From the NCBI GenBank assembly GCA_030149965.1, contig JASLHB010000065.1, positions 1 to 35,201 of the forward strand: a stretch of 35,201 nucleotides of DNA, in the 5' to 3' direction. This DNA is from Wohlfahrtiimonas sp. (GTDB lineage: Bacteria; Pseudomonadota; Gammaproteobacteria; Cardiobacteriales; Wohlfahrtiimonadaceae). A program made the position numbers and the translations under genes. How positions within the stretch are numbered: the stretch's first letter is position 1; each line of letters starts with the position of its first letter. The notes beneath the pieces are model-generated. The model was given only the letters and a program-made list of their open reading frames with translations. It had not been told where the DNA came from and searched no databases. Shown in pieces: positions 1-8,006 of the stretch.

Positions 1-789
1 CAGCAAGAATTAGAGCAAAACTTAAATGTTTGCCCAAAATGTGATCACCACATGAAAATTTCTGCAAGAAGTCGTTTATTAAACTTCTTGGATACTGGTT
101 CAACTGAAGAAATTGCTGGCCATTTAGAGCCTGTAGATTTCTTAGGTTTTAAAGATGTTGAGCCGTATAAAAACCGCATCAGCAAAGCACAAAAAGCAAC
201 TGGCGAAAAAGATTCAATGATTGCAATGTCAGGTACGTTGAAAAACATTCCTGTGGTTGCATGTGCATTTGAATTTGACTTCATGGGCGCATCTATGGGC
301 TCTGTTGTGGGTGAACGTTTCAAACGCGCAGCCGACTTAGCATTTTCAGAACGCAGACCACTAATCGTATTTGCAGCAAGCGGTGGTGCACGTATGCAGG
401 AAGGTTTAACATCTTTGATGCAAATGGCAAAAACTTCTGCAATCATTGGGAAAATGAATGATGAGCAAATTCCATTCATTTCTGTATTAACACATCCAAC
501 TTATGGTGGTGTTTCTGCAAGTTTTGCAATGCTGGGTGACATCATTATCGCTGAACCGAAAGCATTCATCGGCTTTGCTGGCCCTCGCGTAATCGAACAA
601 ACTGTTCGTGAAAAATTACCTGAAGGCTTCCAACAAAGTGAATTCTTATTGGAAAAAGGCGCAATCGATATGATCATTGATCGCCGTGAAATGCGTAATG
701 AAATTTCTTCAATTTTGTCGAAGTTATATCAATTACCTGAACCTTTCGCAGAATCATCTTTCCAACAGCCAGAAGATACAGCAGAATAA
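1..789 (+). CDS. accD: Acetyl-CoA carboxylase carboxyltransferase subunit beta (5' partial)
   Basis: This is the beta subunit of the carboxyltransferase half of acetyl-CoA carboxylase, which with AccA moves the carboxyl group from carboxybiotin to acetyl-CoA to give malonyl-CoA, the first committed step of fatty acid synthesis. The reading frame is open from base 1 and 262 residues are visible; the family is about 290-300, so roughly 30-40 N-terminal residues lie outside the window. The first visible residues contain CPKCDHHM, the second Cys pair of the AccD zinc ribbon, which shows that the ATG at 52 is internal and not the start. The crotonase-like fold follows, with Gly-rich turns GGARMQEG and GGVSASFAMLGD and then GFAGPRVIEQT. 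It stops one base before folC, the usual gammaproteobacterial order. Confidence 0.97.
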   Translation, partial: QQELEQNLNVCPKCDHHMKISARSRLLNFLDTGSTEEIAGHLEPVDFLGFKDVEPYKNRISKAQKATGEKDSMIAMSGTLKNIPVVACAFEFDFMGASMGSVVGERFKRAADLAFSERRPLIVFAASGGARMQEGLTSLMQMAKTSAIIGKMNDEQIPFISVLTHPTYGGVSASFAMLGDIIIAEPKAFIGFAGPRVIEQTVREKLPEGFQQSEFLLEKGAIDMIIDRREMRNEISSILSKLYQLPEPFAESSFQQPEDTAE

Positions 790-790
790 A

Positions 791-2065
791 ATGCCTAAAA
801 ATCTTAACCAATGGTTAATAGAGCTCGAAAAAATCCATCCTTTAGCGATGGATTTTAAGTTAGAGCGCATCCAAAAAGTTTTCCAACAATTAAATATTTT
901 GCCAATCGCTCCATTTGTGATTACTGTCGCAGGGACGAACGGTAAAGGCTCAACCACCAATACAATTGCATCCATTTGTCAATCTGCTGGCGTTTCAGTT
1001 GGATTATATACATCTCCGCATATGCATCAATTCAATGAACGCATCCAAATCAATGGTCAAAATGCCAGCGATGAAGAAATCATTGAAGCATTTGAAGCCA
1101 TTCAAATCGCGCGTGGTGAAATTACGCTCACTTATTTTGAGTTTGCAACATTAGCAGCATTCTATTTATTCAATAAACATCAAATAGAAATCGCTGTATT
1201 AGAAGTTGGTTTAGGCGGAAGATTAGATGCCACAAACATTGTGGATGCTGATATTGCTGTTATCACACCGATAGATTTAGATCATACGAATTTATTGGGC
1301 AACACAATTACTGAAATTGCCTTTGAAAAAGCAGGCATTATTAAGCCAAATGCTTTAGCCATTTCAGCAGAAAATGTACCAAATATTTCCATCATTGAAC
1401 AAGCTCAGAAAAACCATGCACCGTTTTTACATGCAGGCAAAGATTTCCAATATCACAAAGTCAATGAACTCACTTGGCAATATCATTATCAAGATCATGC
1501 TTTAACTTTTCCAATGCCAAAATTGCAAGGTGATCATCAGCTACAAAACTCAGCCGCAGCAATTACTGCATTATTGAATAGTCCTATTCAAAATAAACTA
1601 AATGAATCCATTATTGCTCATGGCTTATCGAACACTCAATTGAAAGGTCGCTTTGAAAAAGTCATTTATGACAATTGCGAATTTTACTTTGATGTGACGC
1701 ATAATCCGCAAGGTGCTGCGATTCTTCATAATCTTTTAAAACCTTATCGTACAAAAGGTCAAAAAGTCATTGCTGTTTTAGGCATGCTCAAAGATAAAGA
1801 TGCAGCAAACCTTGCTTCTGCCCTAAAAGATGACATGGATGGCTGGGTATTAGCATCATTAGAAGGTGATCGTGGACAAACTGCTGAACAGCTCAAAGAA
1901 CGCATTGAACCATTTTTAAACCATAATCATATTGTTTTGACAGAACAATCTGTCGCAATGGCATGCCAAAAGGCGCTCAGCCTAAAACAAAATGATGATA
2001 TAATCTTAGTATTTGGATCATTCCATACAGTAAGTGAAGGATTAGACTGGATTAATCAGAGATAA
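791..2065 (+). CDS. folC: Bifunctional dihydrofolate/folylpolyglutamate synthase
   Basis: The 424-residue product joins dihydropteroate to L-glutamate and extends the polyglutamate tail of folates in the cytoplasm, using ATP. The Mur-ligase-type P-loop AGTNGKGS is at residues 47-54. The central ATPase domain continues with EVGLGGRLDATN and the motif TPIDLDHTNLLG, and the C-terminal domain has VTHNPQGA and VFGSFHTVSEGL. The chosen ATG at 791 lies one base after the accD stop. A longer in-frame reading from 677 would overlap accD and adds residues with no family similarity, so it was rejected. Length matches E. coli FolC (422). It is part of the accD-folC-dedD-cvpA operon and probably translationally coupled to accD, because no strong ribosome site precedes it. 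Confidence 0.97.
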   Translation: MPKNLNQWLIELEKIHPLAMDFKLERIQKVFQQLNILPIAPFVITVAGTNGKGSTTNTIASICQSAGVSVGLYTSPHMHQFNERIQINGQNASDEEIIEAFEAIQIARGEITLTYFEFATLAAFYLFNKHQIEIAVLEVGLGGRLDATNIVDADIAVITPIDLDHTNLLGNTITEIAFEKAGIIKPNALAISAENVPNISIIEQAQKNHAPFLHAGKDFQYHKVNELTWQYHYQDHALTFPMPKLQGDHQLQNSAAAITALLNSPIQNKLNESIIAHGLSNTQLKGRFEKVIYDNCEFYFDVTHNPQGAAILHNLLKPYRTKGQKVIAVLGMLKDKDAANLASALKDDMDGWVLASLEGDRGQTAEQLKERIEPFLNHNHIVLTEQSVAMACQKALSLKQNDDIILVFGSFHTVSEGLDWINQR

Positions 2066-2069
2066 AACT

Positions 2070-2888
2070 ATGAATAAAAAATTACAACAACGCATCGTCG
2101 GCTCTATCGCTGTTTTGGCATTATTAATTTTAATCTTGCCTCATCTATTCTCTTCCAATGAATATAAAGTGCCCGCAACGCCAAACAATCAAGAAAATAA
2201 TACTCAAACATATACTCATAATCCTTTAGATGATTTTGAAGCACCAACTGTTGATGTTGATCCTATTCCGACTGATTTCAATAATGGTTCAAACATTTCT
2301 GGCAATATTGATCCAATTTCAGAAAGCACATGGAACAATGTGACTAATCAGCAAAATACGGCTGCACCATTGATTCCTGCTCAGCCGAAACGTGATCCTA
2401 ATCTTTCGGTTGCTGAACAATTATTGGCAGAAGCAAATCACCGTGCTCCAGTAGCACCTGTGCAAAATAAACCTAATAACGTTGTAAAAAATAATAATTC
2501 AAATAACAACAATCCAGTTAAAAACGCACCAACGCAAGCTAAAAATAATACTGCGACTGTTAAAAATAATCCACCACCAGCAAAGACCGCACCTCAATTA
2601 CCAAAAATTGAGTTAATTGGTACAGCTCAGCCTAAATCCAACAATAAAGCCCAAGCTGCGCAACCAAAATTCACGTGGTACGTACAGGTGGGTTCGTATT
2701 CCAGCAAAGAGAATGCTAATAAAGCAATGATGGAATATAGAAAACGTGGTTATTCTTCAGACGTTGCTTATTTATCTGGTCAATTCAAGGTTCGAATCGG
2801 GCCATTGAAAACACAAGAAAATGCGAAAAACGTACAAGCAGATTTAAAACGCCAAGGGCAAAATAGTTACATCATTGAAATTCAATAA
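2070..2888 (+). CDS. dedD: SPOR-domain cell-division protein, DedD-like
   Basis: A 272-residue bitopic inner-membrane protein of the DedD type. It has a short basic cytoplasmic start, a membrane segment at about residues 9-28 (IVGSIAVLALLILILPHLF), a long low-complexity periplasmic linker rich in Asn, Pro, Lys and Gln (about 30-195), and a C-terminal SPOR domain from about residue 197 (WYVQVGSYSSKENANKA) to the end. SPOR domains bind denuded septal peptidoglycan, and DedD supports septal synthesis in E. coli. The linker is unusually Asn-rich, including a run NNNSNNNN, as expected for a disordered spacer in an AT-rich genome. Position between folC (4-base gap) and cvpA is the standard one and supports the name over other SPOR proteins such as FtsN. 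Confidence 0.92.
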   Translation: MNKKLQQRIVGSIAVLALLILILPHLFSSNEYKVPATPNNQENNTQTYTHNPLDDFEAPTVDVDPIPTDFNNGSNISGNIDPISESTWNNVTNQQNTAAPLIPAQPKRDPNLSVAEQLLAEANHRAPVAPVQNKPNNVVKNNNSNNNNPVKNAPTQAKNNTATVKNNPPPAKTAPQLPKIELIGTAQPKSNNKAQAAQPKFTWYVQVGSYSSKENANKAMMEYRKRGYSSDVAYLSGQFKVRIGPLKTQENAKNVQADLKRQGQNSYIIEIQ

Positions 2889-2904
2889 TTCATAACAGGA
2901 TATT

Positions 2905-3519
2905 ATGAGCAATTTAAACTACATCGACATTGCCATCGTTGGCATTATTGGGCTATCAACCATCATCGCATTTTTCAGAGGGCTCATTACAGAAGCCCTT
3001 TCCCTGTTTGTATGGATTATTGCTTTTTGGGGCGCAGCTTACTTTTCACAGGATGTTGCATCGATCTTACCAAGCCAATTGAATTCACTCAGTGGTGGAA
3101 GAATTGATCTTGTTGCATCAGAAGGTTCAACTGAAGAATTATTGGTTTCTCTTTTAAGTTATGCCATCACATTCTTAGGTATTTTATTCTTAGCAGGTTT
3201 AGTGAATCTTGCCATTTCATTGATGATTCGTTTCTTAAAAATTTCATTCATTGATCGTTTCTTAGGCATGTTCTTTGGCTTATTACGTGGTTGGTTAGTG
3301 GTAGCATTTTTAGGATTATTTGCAATGAATGCTGGTTTAAACAGTGTTCCAATGTGGCAAAAAGCACAATTAGCACCTTTTGTAGAAACAAGTGCAAGCA
3401 TGATTTCTAAATTCTTGCCAACCAAATTTTTACAACAAATCAATATCAGTGAGCTTTCTAAATTATTGCAATCAGATTTGCAAACACCTCAAGCTCCAAC
3501 TCAACCAGTAAAACAATAG
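2905..3519 (+). CDS. cvpA: CvpA family inner-membrane protein
   Basis: A 204-residue membrane protein of the CvpA family, named from its need for colicin V production in E. coli; the molecular function is not settled. Four hydrophobic helices can be read: about 7-27, 29-47, 84-106 and 125-145. Between helices three and four is the family signature SFIDRFLGMFFGLLRGWLV. The C-terminal 60 residues are soluble and end in a Gln/Pro/Thr-rich tail. An AGGAT ribosome site precedes the ATG by about five bases. In E. coli the next gene is purF; here it is ubiG, 22 bases downstream, so the usual cvpA-purF pairing is absent. Confidence 0.93.
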   Translation: MSNLNYIDIAIVGIIGLSTIIAFFRGLITEALSLFVWIIAFWGAAYFSQDVASILPSQLNSLSGGRIDLVASEGSTEELLVSLLSYAITFLGILFLAGLVNLAISLMIRFLKISFIDRFLGMFFGLLRGWLVVAFLGLFAMNAGLNSVPMWQKAQLAPFVETSASMISKFLPTKFLQQINISELSKLLQSDLQTPQAPTQPVKQ

Positions 3520-3541
3520 CTCATAGCTAGGAGAAGAAGTT

Positions 3542-4258
3542 ATGCAAAATGTCTCTCAAGATGAGATCAACAAATTTGACCAGCAAGATTGGTGGTTGCC
3601 TAATGGTAGTTTCCAAACTTTGCATTACATCAATCCCACTCGTTTTGAATTCATTACAGAATTTGCACAATTAGATGGCATTAAAGCATTAGATGTGGGC
3701 TGCGGTGGCGGCATCATCACTGAAGGATTAGCTCGTCGTGGTGCTACTTCAACGGGCGTTGATTTAGCAATTGGTGCACTAGAAGTTGCTCGCCAACATG
3801 CAACAGAAACAGGTTTAATGATTGATTATCAATTATCCACTGTGGAAGCATTAGCAGATTTACAGCCTGAAACTTATGATGTGATCACTTGCTTAGAAAT
3901 GCTCGAGCATGTGCCTGATCCACAATCTATTGTGAGAGCTTGTGCAAAGCTTTTGAAACCAGGTGGTAAAATCTTTTTATCAACGATCAATCGTACATTC
4001 AAAGCAAAGCAATTGGTGATTTTTGCAGCTGAAAATATCTTAAAAGTTGTACCAAAAGGTACACATGATTACGATAAATTCATCACGCCATTTGAATTAT
4101 GCCATTACTGTGAAACAGCTGGATTAAGCGTTAAAGAAACGCGTGGCATGTCTTTCAATCCATTCAATCGTGTGGCTTATTTAACTAAAGATCTCTCCAT
4201 GAATTATCTTCTATATGCAGAGAAACCACTTACAGATCATTCAACAGAGGTAAAATAA
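3542..4258 (+). CDS. ubiG: Ubiquinone biosynthesis O-methyltransferase UbiG
   Basis: A 238-residue class I SAM-dependent methyltransferase that performs both O-methylations of ubiquinone synthesis. The N-terminus EINKFDQQDWWLPNGSFQTLHYINP is characteristic of UbiG (only part quoted in the key residues FDQQDWW and LHYINPTR). SAM-binding motif I is LDVGCGGGIITEGLAR at about residues 50-65, the acidic end of strand two is GVDLA, and motif II is DVITCLEMLEHVPDP. Length equals the E. coli protein (240). A good GGAGAAG ribosome site precedes the ATG. The stop TAA overlaps the next ATG by one base (TAATG), so the two genes are translationally coupled. A ubiG-yciK neighbourhood is typical of Pseudomonas-like gammaproteobacteria. 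Confidence 0.96.
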   Translation: MQNVSQDEINKFDQQDWWLPNGSFQTLHYINPTRFEFITEFAQLDGIKALDVGCGGGIITEGLARRGATSTGVDLAIGALEVARQHATETGLMIDYQLSTVEALADLQPETYDVITCLEMLEHVPDPQSIVRACAKLLKPGGKIFLSTINRTFKAKQLVIFAAENILKVVPKGTHDYDKFITPFELCHYCETAGLSVKETRGMSFNPFNRVAYLTKDLSMNYLLYAEKPLTDHSTEVK

Positions 4259-4983
4259 TGAGTCGCTTACAAGGCAAAGTGATTTTAATCACTGGCGTTA
4301 CTGGTATGGTTGGCAGAAACAGCGCTTTAGCATTAGCAAAAGAAGGCGCAACTATCATTCTTTTAGGCCGTGAGAAAAAGCAAAAACTCATTGATGATTT
4401 GTATGATCAAATTATTGCTGAAGGTGGTGCAGAACCTGCAATCCTGTATATGGATTTTGCAAAATGTTCTAATGATGATTTCTATGCATTGTATGAAACG
4501 CTAGAATCAGAATTTGGCAAACTGGATGGCATTATTCATACAGCCGCTAATTTAGGCAATTTAACGCCATTAGCACACACCAATCCTGAAAAATGGTTAC
4601 TCAGTATCAATACAACATTGAATACTCCATTTTACTTAACCCAAGCTTTGTTACCTTTATTGAATAAAGCAGATAAATTTGGCTCTGTGATCTTCTTTGA
4701 TCATGCGGAAGTTGCGGGTGGTGACGAAGCTTATTGGGGTAGTTATGCCGTTGCTAAAGCAGGTTTAAAAACTTTAATGAAGTTATTTGCGACAGAATTC
4801 GAAGTTCAAGGCAAATTACAATTCAATAGCATTGATCCCGTTCGATTAAACTCTGCAATGCGCTACAGCGTTTCACCTTCAGGTAGCCGTGAAGCAAAAA
4901 ATATTCATGATGTGACTAAAATCATTATTGATTTAAATGATAGTGAACAATCATTCACAACTGGCCAAACATTTACTCTATAA
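4258..4983 (+). CDS. YciK-like short-chain dehydrogenase/reductase with altered active site
   Basis: A 241-residue SDR-family protein aligned in outline with E. coli YciK, an oxidoreductase of unknown substrate. The Rossmann nucleotide motif is TGVTGMVG (residues 12-19), a variant of TGxxxGxG. The catalytic YxxxK pair is present as Y163 and K167 in GSYAVAKAG. The usual catalytic Ser, 13 residues before the Tyr, is replaced: the segment reads FFDHAEVAGG with Ala150 at that position and no Ser or Thr beside it. The NAG motif is also changed, to HTAANLG. The enzyme may be catalytically altered or non-classical. It overlaps the ubiG stop by one base; mupP, which lies between them in Pseudomonas, is missing. 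It is the last gene of the accD operon. Confidence 0.8.
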   Translation: MSRLQGKVILITGVTGMVGRNSALALAKEGATIILLGREKKQKLIDDLYDQIIAEGGAEPAILYMDFAKCSNDDFYALYETLESEFGKLDGIIHTAANLGNLTPLAHTNPEKWLLSINTTLNTPFYLTQALLPLLNKADKFGSVIFFDHAEVAGGDEAYWGSYAVAKAGLKTLMKLFATEFEVQGKLQFNSIDPVRLNSAMRYSVSPSGSREAKNIHDVTKIIIDLNDSEQSFTTGQTFTL

Positions 4984-5014
4984 AATAATTACTATTGATT
5001 TTAAAATCCACTCA

Positions 5015-5044
5015 ATGATCTCGCTCATTTCAGCGCGAGATCAT
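5015..5044 (+). terminator. Hairpin ending the accD-yciK operon
   Basis: A perfect 9-bp stem ATGATCTCG / CGAGATCAT (5015-5023 and 5036-5044) with a 12-base loop lies 32 bases after the yciK-like stop codon. The following bases are AT-rich (ATTAAATTTAATTT) but not a clean T-run, so termination may be weak or the hairpin may instead protect the mRNA 3' end. A second hairpin follows immediately. Confidence 0.5.
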
Positions 5045-5048
5045 ATTA

Positions 5049-5071
5049 AATTTAATTTCCCTAATTAAATT
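5049..5071. repeat. AT-only inverted repeat upstream of the M16 protease pair
   Basis: Perfect inverted repeat AATTTAATT / AATTAAATT (5049-5057 and 5063-5071) around a five-base TCCCT spacer. It sits 37 bases before the first M16 gene and directly after the previous hairpin. It could be a dyad operator or simply the AT tail of the terminator. No function can be assigned from sequence alone. Confidence 0.5.
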
Positions 5072-5107
5072 CAGCATCATACTCACTTTCTAACTCAGGA
5101 GATCAAT

Positions 5108-6502
5108 ATGGCATTGCCAACGATTCAAAGTAGAAAAGGACTCAAACAAATTTTGGCTGCAACGACATTATCTCTACTAGCAACCACAGCAATCGCAGGC
5201 CAAGATATCACAACGAATAATACTCATGAATATACATTGGATAATGGCTTAAAGCTCATTGTTCGTGAAGATCATCGCGCGCCTGTAGCTGTGACGATGA
5301 TTTGGTACAAAGTAGGCTCAGTGGATGAACCGCGTGGCAAAGGTGGCTTATCTCATATGTTGGAACATATGATGTTTAAAGGCACACCAACATTAAAGCC
5401 AAATGAGCATTCAACTATCATCGCCAACCTAGGCGGTAAAGATAACGCTTTCACCTCATATGATTACACTGCTTATTTTGAAATTTTGCCAAGCTGGGAA
5501 TTAGAAACAAGCTTGCGTTTAGAATCTGATCGTATGGCAAATTTGGTGTTAAAAGAAGAAGATTTTGCACCTGAACGCCAAGTGGTTGCAGAAGAACGCC
5601 GTCAACGCACAGATAGCAATCCGCAATCATTATTTTTTGAAGCATTCAATGCAACAGTTTGGACAACAAATGCTTATCGTAATCCTGTCATTGGTTGGAT
5701 GCCAGAAATACAAAGCTGGACATTGGCTGATTTACAATCTTGGTACAAGCAATTCTATCGCCCTAACAATGCAACTGTTGTGATTGTTGGTGATGTGGAT
5801 GCAAAGAAAACGCATGAACTAGTGAATCAATACTTTGGCAAAATTCCACGTGGCGAAGCAATTACGCGTGAAATCAATTTTGAAGTGCCACAAAATGATA
5901 CTAAATACATAGAAATGGCAACGCCAGCAAATTTACCTGTATTATTCATGGCTTACAAAGTACCAAGCATTAATAGCATCGAAAACAAACAAGAAGCTTA
6001 TGCATTATTGTTAGCTTCTGAAATTTTAAGTGGCAGTAATACAGCTCGTTTACCTAAAAAAATGGTGCGTGAATCACAAAAATCATTGGATGCTTCTAGC
6101 TACTACAATGAAGGTGCGCGTTATGATACAACATTCATGTTAAGCGCTGTGCCTGCTGAAAATGTTGAATTAGAAATATTGGAAGCTGAAATTAAATCAG
6201 AGATTAAAAATCTTCAAACCACTTTAGTTACTCAAGAAGAATTGAATAAGATTTTAACAGCATATCGCACAAGCCAAATCTTCGCGAAAGATTCTATTTA
6301 TTCTCAAGCAATGTCTATTGGTTCGGCTGAAACAACAGGTGAAGGCTGGAAAAATCGAGAAAATCTTGTGTCATATCTAGAAAAAGTAACACCTGAAGAG
6401 ATTCAGCAAGTGGCACAAAAATACTTGAATGATGACAATCTAACAATCGGTCGTCTTCGCGCACATGCTGCGCCTGTAGAAGCTATCAATGAAGGAGAAT
6501 AA
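5108..6502 (+). CDS. Periplasmic M16 zinc metalloprotease, catalytic partner
   Basis: A 464-residue M16 (pitrilysin/processing-peptidase type) protease. A signal peptide is visible, with a basic start, hydrophobic core about 15-27 and an Ala-x-Ala site ending IAG near residue 31. The inverted zinc motif HxxEH is H83-M-L-E-H87 in GGLSHMLEHMMFKGT, with the third ligand expected in ERQVVAEE (Glu162/163). It has the two-domain M16B length. A strong AGGAG ribosome site lies seven bases before the ATG. The next gene begins two bases after its stop and encodes an M16 paralogue without the zinc motif, the standard arrangement of bacterial heterodimeric M16B proteases. The substrate is unknown; such pairs act on periplasmic peptides or proteins. 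Confidence 0.92.
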   Translation: MALPTIQSRKGLKQILAATTLSLLATTAIAGQDITTNNTHEYTLDNGLKLIVREDHRAPVAVTMIWYKVGSVDEPRGKGGLSHMLEHMMFKGTPTLKPNEHSTIIANLGGKDNAFTSYDYTAYFEILPSWELETSLRLESDRMANLVLKEEDFAPERQVVAEERRQRTDSNPQSLFFEAFNATVWTTNAYRNPVIGWMPEIQSWTLADLQSWYKQFYRPNNATVVIVGDVDAKKTHELVNQYFGKIPRGEAITREINFEVPQNDTKYIEMATPANLPVLFMAYKVPSINSIENKQEAYALLLASEILSGSNTARLPKKMVRESQKSLDASSYYNEGARYDTTFMLSAVPAENVELEILEAEIKSEIKNLQTTLVTQEELNKILTAYRTSQIFAKDSIYSQAMSIGSAETTGEGWKNRENLVSYLEKVTPEEIQQVAQKYLNDDNLTIGRLRAHAAPVEAINEGE

Positions 6503-6504
6503 TC

Positions 6505-7818
6505 ATGTTAAAAAGAACCATTGCAATCATCATTGGTGTCAGCATCTCTTCTATCGTTATGGCGGCTGATATGAAATCTCGTATTCAAGAATGGACAACA
6601 GATGAAGGCGCGCGCGTACTTTTCATCGAAGCGCCTGAAATTCCAATGGTTGATTTAATCATTGCAATGGATGCAGGTAGCTTTCGTGAAGGCGACAATC
6701 ATGGCTTAGCTAGCATGACATCGCAAATGATGACACTCGGCACTAAAGATAAAGACGAAAATGAGTTTTCTGAAGCGTTAGAAAACTTAGGCAGTTCAAT
6801 TTCTATATCATCTGGCATAACTAGCACAGCCATTAAAATCCGCTCATTAACTGATGATTCTGTTCTAAACAGTACATTATCATTGTGGCGAGAAATGGTT
6901 CAAGAACCACGTTTTGATGCTGAAATCTTTAATCGTGAACGCATTCAATCTATTGATGCTCAGAAAGCACGTTTAGATAATCCTGATTCTATTGCAAGTG
7001 AAACATACAATACATTGCTCTATCCTAATCAAATTCAAGGTATCACAAGCAAAATGCTTGAAGCATCTTTGAAAAAAATGGATATTGCACAATTGAAACA
7101 GTTCCGTTCAGATTACTATCATGCAACGGGCGCAAATATTATTATTGTAGGCGCGTTAGATCGTGATTCAGCAGAAAAAATCAGCATTGGCATCAGTGAA
7201 GTTTTAGGTAAAGGACAAGCATTGCCTAAAATTTCAGAAAATGTGGAAAAAGCTAAGCCACAAACTATACGCAAAGCTTTCAATAGTCCACAAAGCCGCA
7301 TTATTATGGGACATGTGAGCATTGATCGTTTCAGCCCTGATTATTGGCCATTGATTCTAGGTAATCATGTTTTAGGCGGCAGCGGTTTAACATCATTATT
7401 GATGATGGATATTCGTGAAAAACAAGGTTTAACGTATGGCATTTACAGCTATTTCGCGCCTTCATTTTTACATGGTCCATTCACGATTGGCTTATCCACT
7501 AAAAATGAAAGCGTAGATCATGCCATCAAAGCAACGATTCAAGGTACAAAAGATTTCATTAAAAATGGTCCTAACGATATAGATTTAGATCGTGCAAAAA
7601 ATAACTTAATCGGCAGTTCTATTTTAGGATTGAGCAGTAATAGTGGACTAGCTGGTGCATTATTGACAATTGCTCAATATGATCTTCCTTTAGATTATTA
7701 TGATACTTATCCTGAAACCATCCGCGCAATTACTAAAGAAGAGATTCAGAAAGCATTTGAAAAAAATGTTCACCCTGATGACTTTGTGACAGTGATCGTT
7801 GGCGGCGAAGCACCATAA
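6505..7818 (+). CDS. M16 family protein lacking the zinc motif, partner subunit
   Basis: A 437-residue M16-fold protein with a signal peptide (hydrophobic core about 6-19, cleavage near VMAA at residue 20). Where the catalytic partner has HMLEH this one reads SMTSQ (in GLASMTSQMMTLGT), so it cannot bind zinc in the standard way. It keeps the C-terminal domain motif REKQGLTYGIYSYF, whose Arg and Tyr in M16B heterodimers complete the active site of the other subunit. The two-base gap to the upstream gene and an AGGAG ribosome site inside its end support equal expression. It is therefore expected to be a structural and substrate-binding subunit and not a decayed copy. A strong terminator follows. 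Confidence 0.9.
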   Translation: MLKRTIAIIIGVSISSIVMAADMKSRIQEWTTDEGARVLFIEAPEIPMVDLIIAMDAGSFREGDNHGLASMTSQMMTLGTKDKDENEFSEALENLGSSISISSGITSTAIKIRSLTDDSVLNSTLSLWREMVQEPRFDAEIFNRERIQSIDAQKARLDNPDSIASETYNTLLYPNQIQGITSKMLEASLKKMDIAQLKQFRSDYYHATGANIIIVGALDRDSAEKISIGISEVLGKGQALPKISENVEKAKPQTIRKAFNSPQSRIIMGHVSIDRFSPDYWPLILGNHVLGGSGLTSLLMMDIREKQGLTYGIYSYFAPSFLHGPFTIGLSTKNESVDHAIKATIQGTKDFIKNGPNDIDLDRAKNNLIGSSILGLSSNSGLAGALLTIAQYDLPLDYYDTYPETIRAITKEEIQKAFEKNVHPDDFVTVIVGGEAP

Positions 7819-7841
7819 TCTTTTCACGATAAAACCATTTC

Positions 7842-7866
7842 AAAAGCTCCCATTGGGAGCTTTTTT
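7842..7866 (+). terminator. Intrinsic terminator of the M16 protease operon
   Basis: Stem AAAAGCTCCC / GGGAGCTTTT (7842-7851 and 7855-7864) with an ATT loop runs directly into a T-run, 24 bases after the stop codon. This is a classic rho-independent terminator. Confidence 0.9.
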
Positions 7867-7896
7867 ATTAATATTGCTTCTCTTATGTGGTTAAAT

Positions 7897-7924
7897 TTGA
7901 TAACTTCCCTTTCATAATTATAGT
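7897..7924 (+). promoter_or_regulatory. Candidate sigma-70 promoter for rluF
   Basis: A -35-like TTGATA (7897-7902) and a -10-like TATAGT (7919-7924) are separated by 16 bases, in the 140-base gap between the M16 terminator and rluF. This would give a leader of about 75 bases. Prediction from hexamers only. Confidence 0.45.
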
Positions 7925-8006
7925 GAAGTCGATCTAATACACTTAGCTTAGTCGTTATTAAATCTATTTAGCTATATGTGATTGAGTTAAACATGAAGGA
8001 AAAAAT

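Noticed and set aside
677..790. N-terminal extension of folC
   Set aside because: It overlaps the end of accD in another frame, and FolC similarity begins at the ATG at 791.
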